From assembly GCA_029098205.1 (NCBI GenBank), contig JAQXNW010000111.1:1-6944 (forward strand): 6,944 nt of DNA, read 5' to 3'. Shown in pieces: positions 1 through 6,571 of this stretch. The notes under the pieces were generated by a model that made no database searches, was not told the origin of the DNA, and worked only from the letters and a program-made list of their open reading frames with translations. The stretch comes from Eubacteriales bacterium (lineage in GTDB: Bacteria > Bacillota > Clostridia > Peptostreptococcales > Anaerovoracaceae). The number at the start of each line of letters is the position of its first letter. The first letter of the stretch is position 1. Both the position numbers and the translations under genes were made by a program.

Positions 1-9
1 ACAGAAATC

Positions 10-24
10 GGGGGGGGTGAGGGA
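10..24 (+). promoter_or_regulatory. G-tract and ribosome binding region of clpX
   Basis: A run of eight G (10-17) is followed by TGAGGGA. GAGG at 19-22 can pair with the 16S rRNA tail and lies six bases before the ATG at 29, which supports that ATG. The in-frame GTG at 17 lies inside the G-rich stretch and would have only poly-G upstream as a binding site, so it is less likely. The window begins too close to show a promoter or the preceding gene, which in many Firmicutes is clpP or tig. Confidence 0.55.
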
Positions 25-28
25 ACCT

Positions 29-1351
29 ATGGCAAAAGAACCGAGAGATACATCGCATGAGCTCCGGTGCTCCTTCTGCGGAAAGCCGCAGAGCCAGGTC
101 AGAAGACTGGTTGCGGGACCGGGAGTATACATCTGCGATGAGTGCATAAATATGTGCAGCGAGATCATCCAGGACACAGAAGAGCAGGGATACCGCGGAC
201 AGTCCAGAAACAGCGGAAAGCCAGATGTGGATTACCGCAATATTAAGCCGGAGCAGATTTACGCGCAGCTGTCCGATTACGTAATCGGGCAGGAACGGGC
301 GAAGAAGGCTTTGTCTGTGGCGGTATACAATCACTATAAGCGGATCGGCGGACTTTCTGACGAAGAGAAGGACGGCGTCGAACTTCAGAAGAGCAACATT
401 CTTATGATCGGGCCGACCGGATCCGGAAAGACGCTGCTCGCGAGAACGCTGGCAAAAATTCTGGATGTTCCGTTCGCGATCGCGGACGCGACAGCGCTGA
501 CAGAAGCCGGATATGTGGGAGAGGATGTGGAGAATATCCTTCTCCGTCTTCTTCAGGCGTGCGATTACGATGTAGAGAAGGCGCAGCGCGGCATCGTCTA
601 TGTCGATGAGATTGATAAAATCTCCCGCCGCTCTGAGAATCCTTCGATTACGAGAGATGTAAGCGGCGAAGGCGTACAGCAGGCGCTTCTTAAGATTTTG
701 GAGGGTACGGTCGCGAATGTTCCGCCGCAGGGCGGGCGCAAGCATCCGCATCAGGAGTTTATCCAGATTGATACGACGAATATCCTGTTTATCTGCGGCG
801 GCGCGTTTGACGGGTTGGAGAAGATTATCAAGAGACGGCAGGGCGCGAATGTAATCGGATTCAATTCGGAGATTATGACGGGATCCGCGGAGGATATGGC
901 GGCTGCCAATGAGCAGGTGGAGCCGGAAGACCTTCTGAAGTTCGGTCTGATTCCGGAGTTTATCGGACGTCTTCCGATGATTGTAACCCTGGATCCGCTT
1001 TCGGAGGATGCGCTGATCCGCATCATGAAGGAGCCGAAGAACGCGCTGATCAAGCAGTACAAGAAACTGATGGAGCTGGACGGCGTGGATCTTGAGCTTA
1101 CCGAAGATGCAGTAAAAGCGATCGCGGAGAAGGCGCTGGCGCAGAATACAGGCGCCAGAGGACTTCGGACGATCTTTGAAAAGACGATGACGGATACCAT
1201 GTTTGCCGTCCCGTCCCGGAGCGATGTCCGGAAGGTTGTGATGACGCGGGATACAATCGAGAAGGGTGAGGAGCCGGAACTCCTTACGGAAGACGGCAGG
1301 AGAGTAGAATTCCGGGAGAATATGCCGGATACTTCTGCCGTGGCAAAATAG
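29..1351 (+). CDS. clpX: ATP-dependent Clp protease ATP-binding subunit ClpX
   Basis: ClpX is a hexameric cytoplasmic AAA+ unfoldase that recognises tagged or damaged proteins, unfolds them with ATP and threads them into the ClpP peptidase. From the ATG at 29 it is 440 residues, slightly longer than the usual 420-425 because of a longer C-terminal tail. An N-terminal C4 zinc-binding domain uses Cys14, Cys17, Cys36 and Cys39. Walker A GPTGSGKT is at 128-135 and Walker B VYVDEIDK has Asp193/Glu194. The pore-loop GYVG (Tyr162), the RKH loop (237-239), the IGF loop that docks on ClpP (276-278), the arginine-finger region EFIGR (Arg314) and the sensor-2 GARGLR (375-380) are all visible. All key residues are present, so it should be a working ClpP partner. 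A GTG at 17 would add four residues (MREP). It is followed by lon after 73 bases containing a hairpin. Confidence 0.97.
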   Translation: MAKEPRDTSHELRCSFCGKPQSQVRRLVAGPGVYICDECINMCSEIIQDTEEQGYRGQSRNSGKPDVDYRNIKPEQIYAQLSDYVIGQERAKKALSVAVYNHYKRIGGLSDEEKDGVELQKSNILMIGPTGSGKTLLARTLAKILDVPFAIADATALTEAGYVGEDVENILLRLLQACDYDVEKAQRGIVYVDEIDKISRRSENPSITRDVSGEGVQQALLKILEGTVANVPPQGGRKHPHQEFIQIDTTNILFICGGAFDGLEKIIKRRQGANVIGFNSEIMTGSAEDMAAANEQVEPEDLLKFGLIPEFIGRLPMIVTLDPLSEDALIRIMKEPKNALIKQYKKLMELDGVDLELTEDAVKAIAEKALAQNTGARGLRTIFEKTMTDTMFAVPSRSDVRKVVMTRDTIEKGEEPELLTEDGRRVEFRENMPDTSAVAK

Positions 1352-1364
1352 AAGTCTTACTATG

Positions 1365-1399
1365 AAACGGCAGGCGGCGGAAAGCCGCGTGCTGTTTTT
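1365..1399 (+). terminator. Hairpin plus T-run between clpX and lon (terminator or attenuator)
   Basis: Bases 1367-1378 pair with 1384-1395 in a 12-position stem containing one G-U pair and one G-G mismatch (1373/1389). The loop is GGAAA. A1365-A1366 can extend the stem with T1396-T1397. Five Ts run from 1395 to 1399. This is the shape of a Rho-independent terminator. Only 25 bases, including the lon ribosome binding site, lie between it and lon, leaving no room for a separate promoter after it. Partial read-through (attenuation) or transcript-end protection is therefore more likely than full separation of the genes. Confidence 0.6.
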
Positions 1400-1424
1400 G
1401 CAAAATACAGGAGAGAAATAGAAG

Positions 1425-3818
1425 ATGAGTGATGAAATAAAAGCGGCCGGAACAAATCTGGAAGAGGCTTCGGATGAGAAGACTTCCTCCAGAAACAGAT
1501 TCCGGGATGTGAAAGAGATTCTTCCCTGCATTCCTCTTCGGGGACTTACGATTTTTCCGAATACTGTTATCCATTTTGATGTCGGAAGGGAAAAATCCGT
1601 GCGGGCCTTGGAGAAGGCGATGGCTACGGACAAGATGCTGTTTGTTTCCAGCCAGAAGGATGACAGCGTGCTGATTCCGAAGGAAGAGGATTTTTATTCG
1701 ATCGGAACAGTCGTGCGTGTAAAGCAGATGCTGAAAATCCAGGGCGACGCGGTCCGCGTTCTTGTGGAAGGAATCTGCCGCGCGACCTTTGACGAGCTGA
1801 TTGAGGAAGATAATTATCTTTCCTGCACCGTAAACCGGATTACGGAGAATATTACCGAAGAAAGCCTGACCGTTGAGGATAAGGCGAGGCTCCGTCTGAC
1901 GGAGAACGCTTTCGCGGAGTACGCGAATCTGACCGCGGAGATCAGCGATGACATCGTAGACAAAACGCTTGCGATTGATAATCCGGGCGCAAAGGTCGAC
2001 AATATGGCGAATGAAATTTTCGTGAGTCCGGAGAAGAAGCAGAAGGTACTTGCGTCTTTGGTATTTTCTGAGCGTCTGGAAACACTGTACGAGATCATTT
2101 CCGAGGAAAATGAGATCGCGGTGGTCGAGAAGCAGCTTGCGCAGCGGGTGAAAGAGAATATCGACAACGGTCAGAAAGAATATTATCTTCGGGAAAAAAT
2201 CAAGGCGATTCAGTCGGAATTAGGCGTCGATGAGGATACAGCCGCGGAAACCGCGGAATGGCTCGAGAAGCTGGACGAACTGAAGCTGGATCCGAAGGTG
2301 GATGAGAAGGTCCGGAAAGAAATCAATAAATTCGCCAAGATGGCGCCGGCTTCTGCAGAAGGCGCGGTGATCCGGAATTACGTTGAGACCATCCTGGATT
2401 TGCCTTGGCATAAATCGTCCAGGCTGAACAATAATCTCAAGAAGGCGGAGAAAATTCTGAACCAGGATCATTATGGCCTGGATAAAGTCAAGGAGCGTGT
2501 GCTCGAATATCTGGCGGTTACGCATCTTTCGAAAAGCATCCGCGGACCGATTCTTTGTATGGTCGGACCTCCGGGCGTTGGAAAGACTTCGGTGGCAAGA
2601 TCCATTGCCCGCGCGACAGGAAGAGAATTCGTCCGGATGTCGCTGGGCGGCGTGCGGGATGAAGCAGAGATCCGCGGACACAGAAGAACGTATATCGGCG
2701 CGATTCCGGGACGTGTCATCAACAGCATCCGGGAATCAGGCGTGAATAACCCGCTGTTCCTGTTTGACGAGGTCGATAAGATCGGCGCGGATTTCCGCGG
2801 TGATCCGGCTTCCGCGCTTCTGGAGGTTCTTGATCCGGAGCAGAACAGCACCTTTACCGATCATTTTCTGGAGGTGCCGTTTGACCTGTCAAAGGTCATG
2901 TTCATTACGACGGCGAATGACGCGGGAACAATTCCGCGGCCGCTTCTTGACCGGATGGAGCTGATTGAGGTTCCGGGATATACGGAAGAAGAGAAGGTGA
3001 AAATCGCGGAGCAGTACCTGATTCCGAAGGAAATCAAAGAAAACGGGCTGAAGGAGTCGAATATCCGGATTTCCGAGCGTGCGCTTCACGATGTCATCAA
3101 TTATTATACAAGGGAGTCCGGCGTTCGGAATCTTGAGCGTACAATCGCTTCTCTCTGCCGGAAAGCGGCGAAGAACGTCGTTATGGATAAGAAGAAGACG
3201 AGCCGGATTACGCCCCGGAATCTGGAAAGCTATCTGGGCAAACACCGGTATCTGTACGATCTGGCGGATAAGGAAGATCAGGTCGGCGAAGTTATGGGAC
3301 TTGCATGGACAGAAGTCGGCGGCGTCACTTTGAAGGTCGAGGCGGCGGCGCTTCCGGGAACCGGGAAGATTCAGCTGACCGGACAGCTGGGAAGTGTGAT
3401 GCAGGAGTCCGCGCAGGCGGGGATCAGCTATATTCGCTCCCGTGCGGAAGAATATAATATTGATCCGGAATTCTATAAGAATATGGACATCCATCTTCAT
3501 CTTCCGGAGGGCGCGGTTCCGAAGGACGGACCGTCTGCCGGAGTTACGATGATTACCGCGGTGGTTTCGGCGCTGACCGGACGCGCGGTGCGGCATGACA
3601 TCGCGATGACGGGCGAAATCACGCTCCGAGGCGACGTGCTTCCGATCGGAGGATTCCGGGAGAAGGCTTTGGCGGCTCACCGCGCGGGAATTCGGAAGGT
3701 CCTTCTTCCGAAGGAAAACAAGCCGGATTTAGATGAAATTCCTCATTCCGTGAAAAAAGACATGGAATTTGTTCTCGTGGACAAAGTCGATCAGGTTCTG
3801 GATGAGGCATTGGTGTAA
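1425..3818 (+). CDS. lon: ATP-dependent protease La (Lon, LonA type)
   Basis: Lon is a hexameric cytoplasmic AAA+ serine protease that degrades misfolded proteins and specific regulators. The 797 residues are close to the LonA norm of 775-785 plus a charged N-terminal extension of about 30. The substrate-binding N domain begins near residue 32 (ILPCIPLRG) and runs to about 225. A helical segment with YYLREKIKAIQ follows. The AAA+ module has Walker A GPPGVGKT (381-388) and Walker B FLFDEVDK (Asp448/Glu449). The peptidase domain starts near 615 and holds the catalytic Ser704 in PKDGPSAG and Lys747 in GGFREKALAAH. Their separation of 43 residues matches E. coli Lon Ser679/Lys722. The start is supported by AGGAGAG at 1409-1415, nine bases upstream. 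No transmembrane segment is seen, which argues against LonB. engB follows after 12 bases, so the two are probably co-transcribed. Confidence 0.97.
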   Translation: MSDEIKAAGTNLEEASDEKTSSRNRFRDVKEILPCIPLRGLTIFPNTVIHFDVGREKSVRALEKAMATDKMLFVSSQKDDSVLIPKEEDFYSIGTVVRVKQMLKIQGDAVRVLVEGICRATFDELIEEDNYLSCTVNRITENITEESLTVEDKARLRLTENAFAEYANLTAEISDDIVDKTLAIDNPGAKVDNMANEIFVSPEKKQKVLASLVFSERLETLYEIISEENEIAVVEKQLAQRVKENIDNGQKEYYLREKIKAIQSELGVDEDTAAETAEWLEKLDELKLDPKVDEKVRKEINKFAKMAPASAEGAVIRNYVETILDLPWHKSSRLNNNLKKAEKILNQDHYGLDKVKERVLEYLAVTHLSKSIRGPILCMVGPPGVGKTSVARSIARATGREFVRMSLGGVRDEAEIRGHRRTYIGAIPGRVINSIRESGVNNPLFLFDEVDKIGADFRGDPASALLEVLDPEQNSTFTDHFLEVPFDLSKVMFITTANDAGTIPRPLLDRMELIEVPGYTEEEKVKIAEQYLIPKEIKENGLKESNIRISERALHDVINYYTRESGVRNLERTIASLCRKAAKNVVMDKKKTSRITPRNLESYLGKHRYLYDLADKEDQVGEVMGLAWTEVGGVTLKVEAAALPGTGKIQLTGQLGSVMQESAQAGISYIRSRAEEYNIDPEFYKNMDIHLHLPEGAVPKDGPSAGVTMITAVVSALTGRAVRHDIAMTGEITLRGDVLPIGGFREKALAAHRAGIRKVLLPKENKPDLDEIPHSVKKDMEFVLVDKVDQVLDEALV

Positions 3819-3830
3819 GGCGGAAACGAA

Positions 3831-4418
3831 ATGAAAATATATCAGTCGGATCTTGCTGCTGTGGCTGTGAAGCCGCAGCAGTATCCTCCCGATGATCTTC
3901 CGGAAATCGCGTTTGCGGGACGATCGAATGTGGGAAAATCCACTCTTTTAAATTATCTGACAGGACGGAAAAATCTCGCGCGGGTAAGTTCCGCGCCCGG
4001 GAAAACACGGACGATTAACTTTTACGAAATCGATGGGAAGTTCCGGATTGTCGATCTTCCGGGATATGGATATGCGAAAATTTCCCAGAAGGAATCGGAA
4101 AAGTGGGGCGCCATGATGGATACGTTTTTCCGTACGAGGAAAAATCTTAAGACCGTCGTGCAGCTTGTCGATATCCGCCATGAACCTTCCCGGCAGGATG
4201 TTCAGATGTATGAATACCTGAAATATTACAATTTAGACGGACCGGTTATCGCGACGAAAGCGGATAAAATTTCGAAAGCGCAGACGGCCAGGAATATAGC
4301 GGGGATCCGTAAGGCTCTCGGCGTCCGCTCGGAGCAGGCGGTGATCCCAGTTTCCGCGCTGAAGAGAGAGGGCCGCGAACGTGTTCTGGATGCGCTGGAC
4401 GGAATCCTCGAGGGTTGA
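3831..4418 (+). CDS. engB: Ribosome biogenesis GTP-binding protein EngB (YsxC/YihA)
   Basis: EngB is a TRAFAC-class GTPase needed for late assembly of the 50S ribosomal subunit; it is essential in Bacillus subtilis. The 195-residue length is typical. The G motifs run in order: G1 GRSNVGKST (30-38), G2 around GKTRT (57-61), G3 DLPGYGYAK (75-83), G4 TKAD (142-145) and G5 SALK (175-178). The sequence around G3 and the KWG motif at 91-93 are characteristic of EngB rather than Era or Der. The start is ATG 3831 with AAGGCGG at 3817-3823 overlapping the lon stop codon, which implies translational linkage to lon. The lon-engB (lonA-ysxC) order is common in Firmicutes. Its 3' end carries the -35 box of the downstream hpt promoter, and a strong hairpin lies within codons 8-18. 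Confidence 0.96.
   Translation: MKIYQSDLAAVAVKPQQYPPDDLPEIAFAGRSNVGKSTLLNYLTGRKNLARVSSAPGKTRTINFYEIDGKFRIVDLPGYGYAKISQKESEKWGAMMDTFFRTRKNLKTVVQLVDIRHEPSRQDVQMYEYLKYYNLDGPVIATKADKISKAQTARNIAGIRKALGVRSEQAVIPVSALKREGRERVLDALDGILEG
3854..3883 (+). other. Strong intragenic hairpin with GNRA tetraloop near the engB start
   Basis: Bases 3854-3866 pair with 3871-3883 across 13 uninterrupted positions, including two G-U wobbles (3855/3882 and 3862/3875). The loop GTGA has the GNRA form. There is no T-run after it (TCCTCCC), so it is not a terminator. It lies within engB codons 8-18, beginning 23 bases after the start codon. It could slow early elongation, help start selection, or serve as an mRNA processing or stabilising element between lon and engB. 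The structure is read directly from the sequence; any function is inferred. Confidence 0.5.
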
Positions 4419-4443
4419 GAAAAGAAGCAGAAGGTTGTACAAT
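4415..4443 (+). promoter_or_regulatory. Predicted sigma-A promoter for hpt, overlapping the engB stop
   Basis: TTGAGA at 4415-4420 matches the -35 consensus TTGACA at five of six positions and contains the engB stop codon TGA. After exactly 17 bases comes TACAAT at 4438-4443, five of six to TATAAT. Transcription would begin near 4449-4451, giving a short leader of about 18 bases before the ATG at 4468, with the AGGAGG site close to the 5' end. There is no terminator between engB and hpt, so read-through from lon-engB would also reach hpt. Confidence 0.5.
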
Positions 4444-4450
4444 TCAAAGT

Positions 4451-4456
4451 AGGAGG
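4451..4456 (+). promoter_or_regulatory. AGGAGG ribosome binding site deciding the hpt start
   Basis: A perfect AGGAGG sits 11 bases before ATG 4468 and only two bases before an in-frame TTG at 4459. The TTG is too close to be used efficiently, so the ATG is chosen, although its spacing is on the long side. Confidence 0.7.
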
Positions 4457-4467
4457 ACTTGAATTTT

Positions 4468-4995
4468 ATGGCGGAAACCATCGGAAAGATTCTGTTCACG
4501 GAAGAACAGATCCGGCGCCGTGCGGAAGAATTGGGCGCTGAAATAACGAAAGATTACGAAGGCCGTGAATTGATCTGCGTGGGTACGCTGAACGGCGCAG
4601 TTATGTGGATGTGCGAGTTGATCAAGCATATCAATCTGGATGTCCGGCTTGATTTTCTTTCGGCGCACAGCTACGGCGGCGGAACTGTCAGTACGGGCGT
4701 CATTACGGTAACGAAGGATCTGGAATTCGATATTCAGGGGAAGGATGTCCTGATCATCGAGGATATCATCGATTCCGGAAATACGCTTTATTATTTGAAA
4801 CACCATTTCTTCCCGGAGAAACAGCCACGCAGTGTGAAAATCTGCACGATGCTTGATAAACCGGCGCGGAGGGAAGCGGATATTACGGCAGATTATACCG
4901 GGTTCACAGTAGACGATCTGTTTATTGTCGGATTCGGACTGGATTATGACCAGCGGTACCGGGCGCTTCCGTATATCAGTTATCTGGAGGGGTAA
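4468..4995 (+). CDS. hpt: Hypoxanthine (guanine) phosphoribosyltransferase
   Basis: This cytoplasmic purine-salvage enzyme joins hypoxanthine, and usually guanine, to PRPP to give IMP or GMP plus pyrophosphate. It is 175 residues, typical of bacterial HPRTs. The PRPP-binding signature VLIIEDIIDSGNTL spans 94-107 with the acidic pair Glu98/Asp99 and Asp102. The flexible active-site loop is HSYGGGTVSTG (67-77). LDKPARR (129-135) carries the purine-contacting Lys131. The C-terminal FIVGFGLDYDQRYR (152-165) is the metal and purine-binding region. One oddity is that the first pyrophosphate loop reads LNGA (41-44), where Lys is usual (LKGA/LKGS). In many Firmicutes hpt lies with tilS and ftsH; here it follows engB, probably from its own promoter at 4415-4443. 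The next gene starts 22 bases downstream. Confidence 0.93.
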   Translation: MAETIGKILFTEEQIRRRAEELGAEITKDYEGRELICVGTLNGAVMWMCELIKHINLDVRLDFLSAHSYGGGTVSTGVITVTKDLEFDIQGKDVLIIEDIIDSGNTLYYLKHHFFPEKQPRSVKICTMLDKPARREADITADYTGFTVDDLFIVGFGLDYDQRYRALPYISYLEG

Positions 4996-5017
4996 TCACG
5001 CGGGAGCAGAGGAGACT

Positions 5018-5689
5018 ATGAGTAAAACCATAAATATCAGTACGATTCTTCTGATTGTAATCGTGCCGGTCACAGTGCTGCTTTTAAGTTTTAATCTGAC
5101 ATTCCGTTTTCCGGCAACATACAGTTTTTATTTTACGGATACGCAGGCTGTAAGCAAGCTTGGATTTGAAATCGAGGACAGCGAAGTGACGCATGAAATC
5201 GCTGCCTATCTTTCAAATCCGAAGGATAACACCTTTCAGGTCTACGAAAAAACCGGAAATTATAAGGATAGGGTTTTCGGGATCGAAGACCAGCGTGCAA
5301 TGCGAAGCGCAAAGAAGTTCCTGTTTTGGGAAGGCATCGCGGGGCTTTCTGCGCTGGCTTTGTCGCTCGGCGTTTTTTTTGGAACATCCAGGAAAGCGGC
5401 GGATGACCGGGATCTTTATCAGTTTGTGATGCGCGGTTTCGGGATCGGGTCTGTGCTGCTTCTTGCGGCATCCGACATTCTGGCGCTTATCCCGGCTGTG
5501 CGGAAGGGGTTTTACCGCTGGATTTTCGGAGTGAAACTGTCGAAAAATTCTGCGCTTCACTCTTTGATCACGGCGGGATTTCCGAAAACTTACTGCATCA
5601 TGTCAACGGTGATCGGCGTGGTTCTGCTTCTTCTGTTTATCTTTTTGTTTTACAGAAGATACCGGCCGAGAGGACGAATTTTCTATTAG
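5018..5689 (+). CDS. Four-helix integral membrane protein, DUF1461/TIGR01906-like
   Basis: The function is unknown. The 223-residue protein has four hydrophobic segments: about 7-27, 104-122, 140-160 and 192-212. A positively charged tail (YRRYRPRGR, 212-220) suggests both termini face the cytoplasm. That puts a long polar loop (28-103) and a shorter one (161-191) outside. The length, topology, first external loop and LITAGFPKTYC just before helix 4 resemble the DUF1461 (TIGR01906) family of Firmicutes. The family's usual His-Met-x-Asp-Val stretch before helix 2 appears here as AMRSAK (94-99), so the assignment is tentative. The chosen start is ATG 5018, preceded by GAGGAG at 5009-5014. An upstream in-frame extension to 4925 would overlap hpt and is rejected. 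The C-terminal codons run into a 9-bp tandem duplication. It sits between hpt and the PHP gene on the same strand, probably in one operon. Confidence 0.85.
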   Translation: MSKTINISTILLIVIVPVTVLLLSFNLTFRFPATYSFYFTDTQAVSKLGFEIEDSEVTHEIAAYLSNPKDNTFQVYEKTGNYKDRVFGIEDQRAMRSAKKFLFWEGIAGLSALALSLGVFFGTSRKAADDRDLYQFVMRGFGIGSVLLLAASDILALIPAVRKGFYRWIFGVKLSKNSALHSLITAGFPKTYCIMSTVIGVVLLLLFIFLFYRRYRPRGRIFY

Positions 5690-5740
5690 AGCTATTAGAG
5701 AAAGAGAATATATAGAGCATATATCGAGAAAGAGCATATA
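5683..5740 (+). repeat. Purine/AT-rich short direct-repeat cluster with duplicated stop codon
   Basis: CTATTAGAG is repeated in perfect tandem at 5683-5691 and 5692-5700. Because the unit is nine bases, the second copy repeats Tyr-stop in the frame of the membrane-protein gene. A 15-base unit at 5698-5712 recurs at 5726-5740 with one mismatch (14 of 15). AGAGCATATA occurs at 5714-5723 and 5731-5740. The pattern looks like slipped-strand duplication. I could not find a good promoter or terminator in the 87 bases between the two genes. Confidence 0.7.
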
Positions 5741-5763
5741 CCCTCAGGATCTGATTTTCAGGC

Positions 5764-5769
5764 AGGAGG
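5764..5769 (+). promoter_or_regulatory. AGGAGG ribosome binding site deciding a TTG start
   Basis: AGGAGG lies four bases before TTG 5774 and seven before the adjacent in-frame TTG 5777. The second spacing is nearer the optimum. The next in-frame ATG (5795) is unlikely: it falls one codon before the first metal-binding His and has no comparable site. A weak pairing of CCTC (5742-5745) with GAGG (5766-5769) could partly mask this site. Confidence 0.7.
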
Positions 5770-5776
5770 TTCTTTG

Positions 5777-6571
5777 TTGAAAGAGAAAATAGATATGCAT
5801 AACCATACAACCGCTTCGGACGGAACGTTCACACCGACGGAGCTGGTTGAAAAATATGCCCGTGAGGGATACAGCGTCATTGCGGTTACCGATCATGACG
5901 GGATGGACGGCGTTATGGAAGCACAGGAGGCGGGAAAGCGTCTTGGTGTGAAGGTGATTGCCGGAATCGAGATCGGGACGGTGATACGGGACCGCTATGA
6001 ACTTCATATTCTGGGATATGATTTTGACATTCACGATCCCCAGATGATTCGTGAAATGGAATCGATTCGGGCTTACAGGGAGAAAAGAAATCAGAAACTT
6101 CTTAAATTTTTCCGGGAAAACGGATATTCGATTACGGGGAAGGACTTAATCCAAAGGGAAGGACAGCATTATATCGGCAAGCCGAATTTTGCGCGGGCGT
6201 TGGTAAAGAAAGGATATGCGGAAAGCGTTTCGGAGGTGTTCCGTTCGCCGAAGCTTCTCGCGTCGGAAACTGCGTCGAAGCTGAAGCAGAAAAAAGTGGT
6301 TTCAAGAGACGCGATCCGCTGGATTCGGGAAGCCGGCGGCTGGGCGGTTCTCGCGCATCCGATGAAAGTCCGCGGGATTGGAGAAAAATCTTCGGAGGAA
6401 TTCTTCCGGAATCTGGAGAGCATCGTATCCGAATTGAAAGCGGATGGACTTAGCGGTCTGGAATGCAGACATCCTTCCGCGTCAGAGGAAGACGTGATCC
6501 GGCTGGAAGAAATCGCGGACCGGTACGGTCTTCGAAAGACAAGAGGATCGGATTTTCACGGAGACCGATAA
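5777..6571 (+). CDS. PHP-domain metal-dependent phosphoesterase (RNase AM/TrpH-like)
   Basis: From TTG 5777 it is 264 residues; TTG 5774 would add one. It carries the complete set of PHP metal-binding motifs: HNH (His8/His10) followed by Asp15, VTDHDG (His40), GIEIG (Glu65), ELHILGY (His77), VLAHP (His194), GLECRHP (Glu229) and GSDFHG (Asp259/His261). Related proteins include E. coli YciV/TrpH (RNase AM, a 5'-3' exoribonuclease that also trims 3',5'-bisphosphate nucleotides) and nucleoside 3',5'-bisphosphate phosphatases. A cytoplasmic role in RNA-end or pAp turnover is therefore the best inference, but the substrate is not shown by sequence. The protein ends Gly-Asp-Arg-stop directly after the last metal motif, while relatives usually continue with a further tail. 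Frame +1 encodes 15 more residues (see findings). It is last in the hpt unit and is followed by a strong terminator. Confidence 0.9.
   Translation: MKEKIDMHNHTTASDGTFTPTELVEKYAREGYSVIAVTDHDGMDGVMEAQEAGKRLGVKVIAGIEIGTVIRDRYELHILGYDFDIHDPQMIREMESIRAYREKRNQKLLKFFRENGYSITGKDLIQREGQHYIGKPNFARALVKKGYAESVSEVFRSPKLLASETASKLKQKKVVSRDAIRWIREAGGWAVLAHPMKVRGIGEKSSEEFFRNLESIVSELKADGLSGLECRHPSASEEDVIRLEEIADRYGLRKTRGSDFHGDR

Noticed and set aside
2242..2256. CCGCGG-AAA-CCGCGG repeat inside lon
   Set aside because: Two six-base palindromes three bases apart are explained by coding for Ala-Glu repeats with GCG/GAA codon bias; no further structure surrounds them.
2889..3680. Long reverse-strand open frame (263 codons) opposite lon
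   Set aside because: It lies wholly opposite the conserved AAA+/peptidase coding sequence of lon. The predicted protein is Arg/His-rich with no recognisable motif, as expected from the complement of a CCG/GAC-biased gene.
4459..4461. TTG start for hpt
   Set aside because: Only two bases from the AGGAGG; ATG 4468 is better, and its MAETIG beginning fits the family length.
4925..5017. 31-codon N-terminal extension of the membrane protein into hpt
   Set aside because: It overlaps the conserved HPRT C terminus, lacks a ribosome binding site and would put a polar stretch before the first helix. ATG 5018 has GAGGAG in front.
5213..5560. Reverse-strand and alternate-frame open frames opposite the membrane-protein gene
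   Set aside because: Low-complexity, basic translations without a ribosome binding site. The + strand frame gives four clean hydrophobic helices and a good start site.
5751..5761. CTGA-TTT-TCAG hairpin before the PHP gene
   Set aside because: Only four pairs; too weak to call a terminator or riboswitch.
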